The notes under the pieces are model-generated. The model made no database searches and was not told the DNA's origin. It worked only from the letters and a program-made list of their open reading frames with translations. Made by a program: the position numbers and the translations under genes. Shown piece after piece: positions 1 to 8,514 of a stretch of 64,000 nt of DNA. The stretch's first letter is position 1, and every line of letters starts with the position of its first letter. This DNA is from Candidatus Gastranaerophilales bacterium (GTDB taxonomy: Bacteria; Cyanobacteriota; Vampirovibrionia; Gastranaerophilales; Gastranaerophilaceae): positions 1-64,000 of the forward strand of contig CALUXU010000011.1 in the NCBI GenBank assembly GCA_944324825.1. Direction: 5' to 3'.

Positions 1-911
1 AATTCCCCATATAGAATGAAGCATATGGATTACTAGGACCTTGAACAACTTTTTCCCCGGAATTAGAAGTAACTTTTCCGGAGATATTAGAGTTCATTAA
101 ATTAGTATAACTATTAGAAGTATTATTTAAGTTTGTTGCAGTTAGGTTATTATAATAAGCAATATCACCGGAATCAACAGTTACGTCACCGCCAACATTA
201 GTATTAAATAAACCTGTTCTGTTACCAGATGTAATATTTAAATTACCATCTATATTTGTTGTTTTATCAGACCCGTTATTAATAGTAGCTAATTTAGCTG
301 CATCTAATATTGCATCGCCGTGAATGCTGCCACCAGTTAGATTTACACTACCAGTATTAGATTCCGCATAGAAATCTAAACCGATATCAGAGTTGGTAAA
401 GTTTAAATCCTTTTCAGAATAAGCTTTTAACCAAGATGTAGTGTTAGCAGTGATGTCCCCACCGATAGAAGTAGAGTTCTTTTGGTCATCCATATTATTA
501 TTAAAGTCTTGGTTTTTATATCCAATAATAATATTACCGTTATTATTAGAGCCTGTTGTGTTAGCCGTTAATTTAGCATTACCAGTAACAGAACCTCCTT
601 CTAATTGGATAGCTCCTTGTTTAGTAGTAATGTCTAATTCCCCAACGCTTGAATTCCCCATATAGAATGAAGCATATGGATTACTAGGACCTTGAACAAC
701 TTTTTCCCCGGAATTAGAAGTAACTTTTTCGGAGATATTAGAGTTCATTAAATTAGTATAACTTTTAGAAGTATTATTTAAGTTTGTAGCGGTTAAATTG
801 TTATAGTAAGCAATGTCACCGGAATTAACAGTAACATCTCCGCCTACTTTTGTATTAAATAAACCGGTTCTGTTATTAGAAGTAACATTTAAATTTCCAT
901 TTACAGTTGTA
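1..911 (-). repeat. 651-bp (217-codon) in-frame repeat within the adhesin gene
   Basis: Bases from 1 to about 260 and from 652 to about 911 are nearly identical for roughly the first 200 bases and then diverge. The offset is 651 bp, a multiple of three, so the protein repeats every 217 residues. The first copy is cut by the window edge. Such repeats in beta-helical adhesins can expand or contract by recombination. Confidence 0.85.
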
Positions 912-1816
912 TTTGAATTTTTACCTGCATTGAATGTAACAACTTCTCCTTTAACATTTGTATTACCTGTTAAAGTTGAACCGTCAACAGTGACATTTGT
1001 TTGGTCGTTACCTTTACCTGCAATTAATGTTATATTTTCACTTCCATCATTTGCCTTTATAGAAGAATTAGCTATTTGAATAGAAGTACCATCGTTGAAT
1101 TTAATTCCGTTAGTATTATTTGGATCTTTAGCTGCTGCAACAAAGTTTGCACCATCAGATGTTGTAAATGCTATATCACCTGTTGAAGTGATATTAGCAT
1201 TGTTTAAGTCGATACCTTTAGCAATAATGTTTATATCAGCACCTGAAACTTTTCCTCCAAGTTGGTTATTAATAGAAATAATACTATATGTATTATTTTT
1301 GAATTGAGGATCTTTTAATAAATCTTGTAAAACATTTTTATCAAATACACCATTTTTATTTACATATTGATCATATTTTGCATATAAATCTTGAGTTGTA
1401 AGGATTAATGCTCCGGAGGTTTCAATAGAGCCGCCGTTCATCAACATACCGTTAGGGTTTGCAATGATAATCATACCGTTTTGACCGGTTAATGAGCCTG
1501 CAAATGTTGACATGCCTTGTAATACGTTATTTAATACAGCATAATTGCCGTTAAGGAAATTTAACTGTTGACCGTTTCCTACGTTCAAGTGTCCCCAGTT
1601 GATAACGGTATCTTTACCGAAAGTTAAATCTGCTTTATTAGAGCCGGCGCCATTGATACCAGTAAGACCGTCAGTATGATCATGGATATCTGCTCCTCCG
1701 AGCCCCGTATCAGGTAAAACAGTTGTACTGTCAAATTGCCCTGCAAAAGTTACTTGTAATGACAAGAATGAAAAACACATTAAACTTGCTGTTAATTTTT
1801 TACATAAATCCTTCAT
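1..1816 (-). CDS. Filamentous haemagglutinin-like adhesin (TPS domain), C-terminal part beyond window
   Basis: The reverse strand is open from the ATG at 1816 to the window edge, about 605 codons, so the gene is partial. A Shine-Dalgarno AAGGA lies nine bases before the ATG. The protein starts with a signal peptide (hydrophobic core about residues 8-20, ending VTFA). It continues into a two-partner-secretion haemagglutinin domain, including a typical NPNG motif (ANPNGMLMNGG) near residue 115. The rest is Asn/Thr/Gly-rich, as in a beta-helix. By family knowledge the TPS domain is exported through a TpsB/FhaC outer-membrane pore; none is seen in this window. Probable role: a surface adhesin or contact-dependent factor. 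The effector, if any, would lie in the missing C-terminus. Confidence 0.85.
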   Translation of the reverse strand, partial: MKDLCKKLTASLMCFSFLSLQVTFAGQFDSTTVLPDTGLGGADIHDHTDGLTGINGAGSNKADLTFGKDTVINWGHLNVGNGQQLNFLNGNYAVLNNVLQGMSTFAGSLTGQNGMIIIANPNGMLMNGGSIETSGALILTTQDLYAKYDQYVNKNGVFDKNVLQDLLKDPQFKNNTYSIISINNQLGGKVSGADINIIAKGIDLNNANITSTGDIAFTTSDGANFVAAAKDPNNTNGIKFNDGTSIQIANSSIKANDGSENITLIAGKGNDQTNVTVDGSTLTGNTNVKGEVVTFNAGKNSNTTVNGNLNVTSNNRTGLFNTKVGGDVTVNSGDIAYYNNLTATNLNNTSKSYTNLMNSNISEKVTSNSGEKVVQGPSNPYASFYMGNSSVGELDITTKQGAIQLEGGSVTGNAKLTANTTGSNNNGNIIIGYKNQDFNNNMDDQKNSTSIGGDITANTTSWLKAYSEKDLNFTNSDIGLDFYAESNTGSVNLTGGSIHGDAILDAAKLATINNGSDKTTNIDGNLNITSGNRTGLFNTNVGGDVTVDSGDIAYYNNLTATNLNNTSNSYTNLMNSNISGKVTSNSGEKVVQGPSNPYASFYMGN

Positions 1817-2003
1817 TTTCACTAATCCTTTATATTAAATCTATTCAGTCGACTATATGTGGTTGAAAAGTTTATACTAAACCTTCTAGTATATCTTATT
1901 CTACCATGTAAAGATTGGTGATAAATTTTTTTTGATATTCCATGTCGTCTTTTTTACAAAAGTTAATAATTAATTTAATATTAAATTATTAAATAAAAAA
2001 GAA

Positions 2004-2033
2004 CGATTCAAATAAATTGAATCGCCCTTTTTA
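2004..2033 (-). terminator. Intrinsic terminator after the 73-aa gene (possibly bidirectional)
   Basis: An 8-bp perfect stem (2004-2011 with 2017-2024) and a 5-base loop is flanked on both sides by A/T runs. On the minus strand it is followed by a T-rich tail, so it would terminate the small gene ending at 2057. The plus-strand T run would allow termination the other way too. Confidence 0.75.
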
Positions 2034-2056
2034 TATTTTTCTAGGTTTAATTTTGA

Positions 2057-2278
2057 TTAATACCAACCGCCAGCACCAGCACCATCACCTGAAGTTGCTT
2101 TTAATTTAGCACTTTTCATTTCAACCATTGCTTTATTTTGAGCAGCTAATGCTTCAGCACCTTTAGCTTCTTTAGCAACTGGTTTAGAAACTGCAACAGA
2201 AGCTTTCTTAGCAGCTTTAGCAACTTGAGCTGGTTTTCTGATACCTAATGAACCTAAAATGTTTTGTACTTTTGACAT
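2057..2278 (-). CDS. Small Ala/Lys-rich protein, 73 aa, unknown
   Basis: I do not recognise this protein. It is basic, Ala/Lys/Val-rich and low in complexity, with predicted helix in the middle. It lacks a signal peptide and ends in a Gly/Ala-rich tail with GGWY at the C-terminus. The start is fixed by a near-perfect Shine-Dalgarno AAAGGAGGT (2288-2296), nine bases before the ATG. The gene stands alone with its own terminator, so it is likely a single, abundantly translated message. It could be a nucleoid-associated or ribosome-associated basic protein, but nothing in the sequence proves that. Confidence 0.7.
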   Translation of the reverse strand: MSKVQNILGSLGIRKPAQVAKAAKKASVAVSKPVAKEAKGAEALAAQNKAMVEMKSAKLKATSGDGAGAGGWY

Positions 2279-2389
2279 AATTTATTGACCTCCTTTGTCT
2301 TGTTACATTCATATAATAACCAAACAAATTTTAATTTGCTAGTTTGTTTTTATTTATTTAACAATTCTTAATATTATTTGAAAAAAACA

Positions 2390-3538
2390 TTATAAATACT
2401 GGATTAGAGGACTTGCAAGAACCGGGAATAACGATAAAATTATCAAAACATTTGTTATTCCGTATTCCTGTGCGGTTAGTCCTATTAATGATAGAGAAAT
2501 TGCAACAACTCCCCAGGCGAAACCGTTCATAAATCCTGCAACTACACTCTTATATTGCGGCAACAGCGTCTGTCCCATGACCATAGTTACTGGTTGTGCA
2601 AGCATGGTTGTAAAGCCTATTACTACAAACGTTGCTATAGAAAATACAGGATGGTGTTTGTATGTTAATGAGAACATGACTATCATCGGTAATGTTGCGG
2701 TCATGGAAAAATACAATAATGCTTTGGTTCCGACCGCCATTTCTATCTTGTGGCTGCATAGAGAGCCTATTCCTCCTGCTATTATAAATAAGAATAATGC
2801 AACTCCGATGTAAAAAGGTTCATATCCCATGTCTTTCCATAGGAAAGGTAAAAGAGTACAGCAGCTTGTTGTTACCAAGACCTTCATCATGGATATAATC
2901 ATGAGATAGTTCATTTTTCTATTTGTTAATATAGTATAGAAGGTTTCCTTAAATGTTTTATATTCAGGCTTCTTTTCTATATTGGAAAGTTTCGGGACGA
3001 ATAAAAACATTGTAAATGCCAATGATAATCCTAAAACGGACATAACAGGCATTTTTTCCATGCCTAAATATTGTGTGACTCCTGCCGCTATCAAAGGTCC
3101 GAAGGAATAACCTAAGGAGCCCATGCTTATAAATATTCCCATGTCATTTGCACAAGAATTACACATTGATGCAAATTTGTTTACAAATCCGCTTGCCTGT
3201 GGGTGGTAAAAACTACTTCCCAGGCTTCCTAATATTATAAATAATATTAATATATATGTATTAGGAGCTAGTGGTGTTAAAGGTATGAATATTGAACTCA
3301 ATATTAATCCCCAGAATATAAATAAACGTTTAAGCATGTTATCTGCAAAGAATCCGAAAATTGGCTGCAGGAGTGTTGAAAATATACTTGATATACTGAT
3401 AACAGCTGTCGCCATTGCCATTGTTATTCCTAATTTGGCCGCTATAAACGGCATAATAGGATTTAAGACCCCTGTATAAATATCATTTGCAAAATGTCCT
3501 GCTGATAACCATCGGACGGCTATTTTATTCTTATTCAT
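2390..3538 (-). CDS. MFS transporter, fosmidomycin-resistance (Fsr)-like
   Basis: A 382-aa integral membrane protein with about 12 hydrophobic segments. The N-terminal pattern HFANDIY...NPIMPF and the motif SSFYHPQA near residue 110 are typical of the Fsr branch of the major facilitator superfamily. By family it exports drugs or small metabolites by proton antiport across the inner membrane; the substrate cannot be told from sequence. The start has a Shine-Dalgarno AAGGT seven to eight bases upstream. It lies 111 bp downstream of, and on the same strand as, an alcohol dehydrogenase, and may be cotranscribed with it. Confidence 0.85.
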   Translation of the reverse strand: MNKNKIAVRWLSAGHFANDIYTGVLNPIMPFIAAKLGITMAMATAVISISSIFSTLLQPIFGFFADNMLKRLFIFWGLILSSIFIPLTPLAPNTYILILFIILGSLGSSFYHPQASGFVNKFASMCNSCANDMGIFISMGSLGYSFGPLIAAGVTQYLGMEKMPVMSVLGLSLAFTMFLFVPKLSNIEKKPEYKTFKETFYTILTNRKMNYLMIISMMKVLVTTSCCTLLPFLWKDMGYEPFYIGVALFLFIIAGGIGSLCSHKIEMAVGTKALLYFSMTATLPMIVMFSLTYKHHPVFSIATFVVIGFTTMLAQPVTMVMGQTLLPQYKSVVAGFMNGFAWGVVAISLSLIGLTAQEYGITNVLIILSLFPVLASPLIQYL

Positions 3539-3649
3539 TGATTTTACCTTGTCTTAATTAATATGTTTCCGAAAGTTAGAGGTTATTTTAATATTTATTT
3601 ATCTTACATTTACCCCTTTATCCTTTAACCTACCTTTACCCTTTTACCC

Positions 3650-4621
3650 CTAAAATTTTAATAATATTTTTATACTATCTTTTTCTTTATTTGCTTCAAA
3701 TCCCTCGATAGCATTATCAACCGGATAAGTTTTTGAAATAAACGGTGTAAAATCTATTCTGTTATTTTTTAACAATCTGAGAGCCGGAGCGAATTGTCCG
3801 CATCTGGAACCAAGCACTGTTATTTCATTGATTACGATTGGTGCAAGGTTTAATTCTTTGCCGGTTGCTATTGTACTTTTTAATACCAAAACCCCTCTAG
3901 GTTTTACTAGATTTAGCGAGGTTTCAAAGCCGGAAACGGAGCCTGTTGCTTCTACTACAACATCAAAATTATTCATTGACTCTAAGTCACTTAATAGCAT
4001 TGTTTTAACTCCTTGAGCTTTTGCAATGTCAAGTTTGTTTTGGTGTTTACCTATCAATGTAACATCCAGATTTTGGGCATTTAGAGTTAAAGCGGTTGTC
4101 AGGCCGAGTTTCCCGTCTCCCAAAACTACAACTTTATGGGTCGGTTCAATATGCAGTTGTTCTGTTATTTCGCATGCTGCAGCCAGCGGCTCAACAAAAA
4201 CAGCCTGTTCATCAGTTACGTTATCAGGAACTTCAAATAAAACATTTGTCGGCATGGTTAGGTATTCTGCAAAACATCCGTCTTTTCTCCATATTCCGAG
4301 TGTATGTCTGTCCGGACAGTGTCTGTAATTTTTGACGGCACACCACGGGCAGTCCGGAGATTCGCAGCCGTAACTTATTTCTGCAACAACTCTTTTGCCG
4401 ATTAGAGATTTGTCATCAGCATTTACATCTTCTACAACTCCGACAAATTCGTGTCCTAATATTCCGTTATACCCCATATAACCTTTTATTATTTCTGCGT
4501 CGGTATTACATATACCGGCAAGAGTAACTCTTATCAGCGCCTCTCCTTTTTGCGGAATCGGTTTTGTATAATCTGTTTTTAAGGTTAAACCTTCTTTATC
4601 ATTAAATACTACTGCTTTCAT
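3650..4621 (-). CDS. Zinc-dependent alcohol/polyol dehydrogenase (MDR family)
   Basis: A 323-aa medium-chain dehydrogenase/reductase. The catalytic zinc ligands are visible: a Cys near residue 38 (GICNTDAE) and GHEFVG near 58. A four-cysteine structural zinc loop lies near 90-110 (spaced cysteines around ESPDCPWC and YRHC). The Rossmann motif is GDGKLG near 170. It oxidises an alcohol or polyol with NAD(P)+; the substrate is unknown. It is slightly short for the family, trimmed at the C-terminus. The Shine-Dalgarno is AAAGGAG, 11 bases before the ATG. Confidence 0.85.
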   Translation of the reverse strand: MKAVVFNDKEGLTLKTDYTKPIPQKGEALIRVTLAGICNTDAEIIKGYMGYNGILGHEFVGVVEDVNADDKSLIGKRVVAEISYGCESPDCPWCAVKNYRHCPDRHTLGIWRKDGCFAEYLTMPTNVLFEVPDNVTDEQAVFVEPLAAACEITEQLHIEPTHKVVVLGDGKLGLTTALTLNAQNLDVTLIGKHQNKLDIAKAQGVKTMLLSDLESMNNFDVVVEATGSVSGFETSLNLVKPRGVLVLKSTIATGKELNLAPIVINEITVLGSRCGQFAPALRLLKNNRIDFTPFISKTYPVDNAIEGFEANKEKDSIKILLKF

Positions 4622-4783
4622 CTTCTTATACTCCTTTTTTTATTTTAATTTTAAGCCAATCAATATAAAAAGTCTATTTATTCCTACATCAACTGGTCTA
4701 GTTTTTTCTATTTTGCTACAGTTTTTATGATTTAAGTCGTTTGACGATATAGGACTAATTATGAAATTATCGGAGAATAACTA

Positions 4784-5551
4784 ATGGATATTTTTGCAAT
4801 AATAGGTTTATTTTTAGGCGTTGGTTTCATCCTTGTCGGGCAAGCATTAGAAGGCGGTAACATCGGGCAATTGCTTCAAATAACGGCAGCATTTATCGTT
4901 ATCGGCGGTACATCGGGCGGTATTGTATTAAGTTTTCCGCCCGCAGTATTAAAAGATGCTATCGGGTTATTTAAAGACGTTATATTCCCGCCTAAAGTAG
5001 ATTTGGAAGGTTTAATTGCAGAAATAGTAGGTTTCTCAACCAAGGCAAGAAAAGAAGGGGTTATTGCTCTTGAAAAAGAAGCTATTAACGCCTCAGACCC
5101 TTTATTAAGATTCGGGCTTGAAATTGTTGCCGACGGTACTGACCCAACACTTGTTCGTTCTATGCTTGAAACACAGCTGGAACAGCTGGAAAATAAAATT
5201 ATGGGTGCAGCTAAAGTTTACGAAGCATTCGGCGGCTTCTCTCCTACATTAGGTATTGTAGGTGCAGTTATGGGTTTGATTCAGGTTATGCAGAACCTAT
5301 CCGATCCGTCTAAACTGGGTGAAGGTATTGCAGTTGCATTCGTTGCTACTATTTACGGGCTTGTTGTTGCAAACTTATATATGATACCTTGTTTTAACAG
5401 AATAAAAGGTATATATTCAAAAGTTTTTCTTGCCAAAAACGTTATGATAGAAGGTGTTCTTGCGATACAGGCCGGCGAAAGCCCTACATTAATCGGACGT
5501 AAACTCGGTGCATTTATTCTTGGTGCGAATGTTAATAAGACAATACAATAG
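4784..5551 (+). CDS. motA: Flagellar motor stator protein MotA
   Basis: 255 aa, the size of the PomA/MotA branch. It has four hydrophobic segments (about 1-25, 30-52, 145-170 and 180-203). The cytoplasmic loop between TM2 and TM3 carries the family pattern ARKEGVIALEKEA near residues 77-89, followed by a conserved stretch around GFSPTLGIVGAVMGLI. MotA forms the stator ring around MotB and couples ion flow to flagellar rotation. A Shine-Dalgarno GGAG precedes the ATG, and motB follows after 13 bases. A TolQ/ExbB assignment is less likely because the partner is a MotB. Confidence 0.93.
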   Translation: MDIFAIIGLFLGVGFILVGQALEGGNIGQLLQITAAFIVIGGTSGGIVLSFPPAVLKDAIGLFKDVIFPPKVDLEGLIAEIVGFSTKARKEGVIALEKEAINASDPLLRFGLEIVADGTDPTLVRSMLETQLEQLENKIMGAAKVYEAFGGFSPTLGIVGAVMGLIQVMQNLSDPSKLGEGIAVAFVATIYGLVVANLYMIPCFNRIKGIYSKVFLAKNVMIEGVLAIQAGESPTLIGRKLGAFILGANVNKTIQ

Positions 5552-5564
5552 AAGGTAATTAATC

Positions 5565-6617
5565 ATGGCTAAAAAACCAAAACCACCTGAACATGAAAAT
5601 TTGGAACGTTGGCTGGTATCTTATGCAGACTTTATTACATTATTGTTTGCAACTTTCGTTGTGTTGTATGCTCTTTCTCAAACCGATGTTGCAGAATTGA
5701 GCAAGATTGATGAATCGTTACAGCGGGCATTTTCCACATCATCAATATTGCAAGGCAATGATGGTGTACTGGATTCAGGACAAAGTATTTTAGATGCCGG
5801 TGCCGGAAACGGATTTATTCAAGAGTTGATGGCTGAATATATAAGTGCAAAATATGAATCACAATCTTTTGAACAAATTGAAAAATCTATTGACCAATTA
5901 AAGAAAAACGGTCAATTAGAAGGTGTCGAAGCACAAATTACCGATCAAGGATTATCAATTACCTTCGATGATAAATATCTTTTTGACTCCGGGTCAGCGG
6001 AATTATCTCCGGCATCAAAGAAGCTTTTGGATAAAATCGGTGTTCTTATTTTCGAAAAATTTGTTATGCATAATATTCGTGTAGAAGGACATACTGACAG
6101 TATGCCAATTGCATCTGCAAAATATCCTTCTAACTGGGAATTATCAAGTGCAAGAGCTTGTACGATTGTTAGATATATGATTCAAAGATTCAAATTCAGT
6201 CCGTCATTATTTACTGCTGTCGGGTATGCTGATACAAGACCTGCGAAAAATGAAAAGGGGCAGGTTAATTCACGTATGAGCCGAAGAGTTGAGATACTGG
6301 TTGTTAAAACTAAATTCAATTCTATTGAAAAGCCTCAAAATGAAATTCTAAACATGGATAAAGATCAGCAAATGGAGCTTCAAACAAGACGAAAAGAACT
6401 TGTTTCTCAGCTGAAATCTCAAAACTCTGTTTCTCCTGCTGCTGAAGCCTTATTGAAAAACGGAAAGTTGGACAGACGTAAAGTAATTGATATGAGAAAT
6501 TATGCGGAATCTAAAGGTATTTCACTTGATAACAAAGAGTTGTATAATAGTATAGAATCTCCTTATGCAAGTAAGTCTATTGATAAAGAGGTTCAACAAA
6601 ATGAAGATTTTGAATGA
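5565..6617 (+). CDS. motB: Flagellar motor stator protein MotB (OmpA-family)
   Basis: 350 aa. The single N-terminal transmembrane helix holds the ion-binding aspartate D22 in the pattern SYADFITLLFATF. A linker leads to an OmpA/MotB peptidoglycan-binding domain at about residues 130-250, with VEGHTDS, NWELSSARA and SRRVEILV visible. A charged C-terminal extension of about 95 residues follows this domain; I have no function for it. MotB anchors the stator to peptidoglycan. The gene follows motA directly and overlaps the next gene by four bases (ATGA). Confidence 0.93.
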   Translation: MAKKPKPPEHENLERWLVSYADFITLLFATFVVLYALSQTDVAELSKIDESLQRAFSTSSILQGNDGVLDSGQSILDAGAGNGFIQELMAEYISAKYESQSFEQIEKSIDQLKKNGQLEGVEAQITDQGLSITFDDKYLFDSGSAELSPASKKLLDKIGVLIFEKFVMHNIRVEGHTDSMPIASAKYPSNWELSSARACTIVRYMIQRFKFSPSLFTAVGYADTRPAKNEKGQVNSRMSRRVEILVVKTKFNSIEKPQNEILNMDKDQQMELQTRRKELVSQLKSQNSVSPAAEALLKNGKLDRRKVIDMRNYAESKGISLDNKELYNSIESPYASKSIDKEVQQNEDFE

Positions 6618-7264
6618 TGATTGAATATTACGTAGGTTTATCACTGTCTCCGGCAGCGACTATAGAAACAGGTATTGCCGTATTAGATCAAAATAATACT
6701 CTTATTCTTGTTGATAAATTTTTCACTATGAAGGATGTTCAACATTTTTTTGATAACTATTCTTCTCTGAAAAATTCGGTTATTTGTATATCATTACCTT
6801 GGGATAATACGTTAATGACCGGGAAATGGCGCATTTTATCAAAACCGTATCAGCTTATTAATACTACAAATAAGTATGATTTTATTAATGTCGATAACTG
6901 GACTCAACGTTTTTCAACACGCGGTTGTGATTATTTTACACATCTTGTTGAGGAGGGGGCAGATATCTCAAGATATGATTTATATTTGTCCAAATTAAAA
7001 TTAAATCTTTATTCTAATTATAAACAGCGTTCCCCTGCAGATTGTAAATTCTTGCAAAACATTCTAAAAACGGAGTTCGGGTTTAGTGATATCCCGAATA
7101 ATATGATTCCTGCAGGTGCTCTGGAAGCTATGATTGGTGCTATTTTAGCAAGAGAGAAGTCAAAAAATAATATAGAAACGCTATATCAGTTTAAAGGTAT
7201 TGACGTTGTAAATGTACTCGATTCTGATTCAGTTTATAAAGCTCCTTTAGCCCCTCTAGAGTAA
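6614..7264 (+). CDS. Hypothetical protein cotranslated with MotB, perhaps RNase H-like fold
   Basis: A 216-aa soluble protein I cannot name. It begins at an ATGA overlap with motB, so it is probably translationally coupled to the stator genes. The start (YYVGLSLSP... then GIAVLD) and a later ICISLPWD resemble the first strands of RNase H-like folds such as DUF429. The usual acidic residues are not in place, so this is a weak structural guess. The last 74 bases overlap the 3' end of coaX on the other strand. Confidence 0.7.
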   Translation: MMIEYYVGLSLSPAATIETGIAVLDQNNTLILVDKFFTMKDVQHFFDNYSSLKNSVICISLPWDNTLMTGKWRILSKPYQLINTTNKYDFINVDNWTQRFSTRGCDYFTHLVEEGADISRYDLYLSKLKLNLYSNYKQRSPADCKFLQNILKTEFGFSDIPNNMIPAGALEAMIGAILAREKSKNNIETLYQFKGIDVVNVLDSDSVYKAPLAPLE

Positions 7265-7973
7265 GTATAGGGTTTATATCATCAAATTCTCTGGTCATGT
7301 ATCTCGCGATTAATCGGCACAGACCTCCGGTTGCAATAATTGTTGCTTTTTCTCCCAATTCTTGTTCACACTGTTCGATTAAACCGTCGACCATACAAGC
7401 GGTACCTCTTATTACTCCTGATAGAATTGCATCAAGAGTATTGTCACCAATAGCTTTTTCAGATTTTGCCGCGTCAAGCTTTGGCAGTTTTGAGGTACAT
7501 TTGCTTAATGATGTAAGCTGTGTATTAATTCCCGGAGCTATTACCCCTCCTATAAATTCCCCGTTTGAATTGACTATGTCAAATGTGTTTGCAGTTCCGA
7601 AATCCACTACTATTACTGGCAATTTATAGAGCTTTGCAGCAGCAATTCCGTTTGCTATTCTGTCCGCTCCGATTTCGTTGTTATCTTTTAATTTTAATTT
7701 AATGCCTGTGTCTAAGTTGGTTGATAATATGATTGCTTCAACGTCAAAAACGGATTTTACAACGTTATACATTAACATATCTAATCCGTTTACAACTGAG
7801 GCTATGATACAGCCGTTTATAGCTATATCTCCAACGGTGTCAAATAATAGTTCTTCATACTTATTGTTTGAATAGTGAATATCTGTCGGCATACGTTTGA
7901 TATCCACAATTTCTTCGCCGTTGAATAAGCCTATTGTTATATTTGTATTACCTATATCAAGTGTCAGTAACAT
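7191..7973 (-). CDS. coaX: Type III pantothenate kinase CoaX
   Basis: 260 aa, the normal size for the family. The ASKHA-fold motifs are visible: DIGNTN at residues 6-11, GADRIAN near 102, VDFGTANTFD near 123 and GGVIAPG near 142. It phosphorylates pantothenate, the first step of coenzyme A synthesis, in the cytoplasm. The type III enzyme needs a monovalent cation and resists feedback by CoA (family knowledge). A Shine-Dalgarno AAAGGGA lies six bases before the ATG. Its 3' end overlaps the convergent 216-aa gene by 74 bases. Confidence 0.95.
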   Translation of the reverse strand: MLLTLDIGNTNITIGLFNGEEIVDIKRMPTDIHYSNNKYEELLFDTVGDIAINGCIIASVVNGLDMLMYNVVKSVFDVEAIILSTNLDTGIKLKLKDNNEIGADRIANGIAAAKLYKLPVIVVDFGTANTFDIVNSNGEFIGGVIAPGINTQLTSLSKCTSKLPKLDAAKSEKAIGDNTLDAILSGVIRGTACMVDGLIEQCEQELGEKATIIATGGLCRLIARYMTREFDDINPILTLEGLKELYKLNQNRVHLQRQYL

Positions 7974-8028
7974 ACAATATCCCTTTACGGGTATTATTGT
8001 ATATCAAACATTGATAATGTAAATATGA

Positions 8029-8241
8029 TTATTGTCTAAATGCTGTTGATGTGTTTGATTGATCAGCGGCTTGAGGATTTGTAATTCCCTGCGCTAAAAA
8101 ATTACCAACATTTTGAGCAAAATGACTTATGGTACTTACGGCTTTTCTTATCGGATCATCTTCTTCTTGTTCTTTTCTTTTTATAATTCCGTCCGAATAA
8201 TCAAATTTTGGTCCGGCAGATTGTACTCCATCAAATCTCAT
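8029..8241 (-). CDS. Small hypothetical protein, 70 aa
   Basis: I do not recognise it. It is soluble, with a charged stretch (KRKEQEEDDPIRK) near residues 21-33 and a probable amphipathic helix after it. There is no signal peptide and the C-terminus is Gln/Asn/Ser-rich. The Shine-Dalgarno GGAGGAA lies close before the ATG, which supports a real gene. It is flanked by coaX and a lytic transglycosylase on the same strand. Confidence 0.6.
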   Translation of the reverse strand: MRFDGVQSAGPKFDYSDGIIKRKEQEEDDPIRKAVSTISHFAQNVGNFLAQGITNPQAADQSNTSTAFRQ

Positions 8242-8360
8242 GTGTGTTCCTCCAATAAAATAAGGTCTACTTATATATAAAGTATATAAGTTTTAAATAA
8301 TTGCCTTTTTGATGAAAATTGATGTTACAAAAGTTAATATTTTAGTGAATAGTGATTAGA

Positions 8361-8514
8361 AATACGGCTAAGTAGTCAAGTGGTCAGGCAGCTAAGCTAA
8401 TTTGCGCTCCGAATATTACAATAATTTCGCCTGGCTTCTTGACTTCATAGCTGCTCAGCGACTTTCTTCAATGAATAGGCGCAATTCCAACCAAATATAC
8501 ATTTACCCTCCCCC
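8361..8514 (-). repeat. Stop-proximal composite intergenic repeat
   Basis: Read on the minus strand, this stretch starts right after the transglycosylase stop codon with AAGGGGGAGGGTAAATGTAT. It ends with a run of CTTGACTACTTAGC-type heptamers. Related GGGGTAAATGT cores occur after the ends of other genes (about 3608, 43286, 43374 and 49646). No ORF or RNA gene is seen in the 273-bp gap 8242-8514. Confidence 0.5.

Noticed and set aside
441-1307. Plus-strand ORFs in the first 1.3 kb
   Set aside because: They are antisense to the open adhesin frame with signal peptide and TPS motifs, and lack ribosome sites.
8361-8514. tRNA-like or small RNA gene
   Set aside because: No cloverleaf can be drawn and the segment shares pieces with other stop-proximal repeats.
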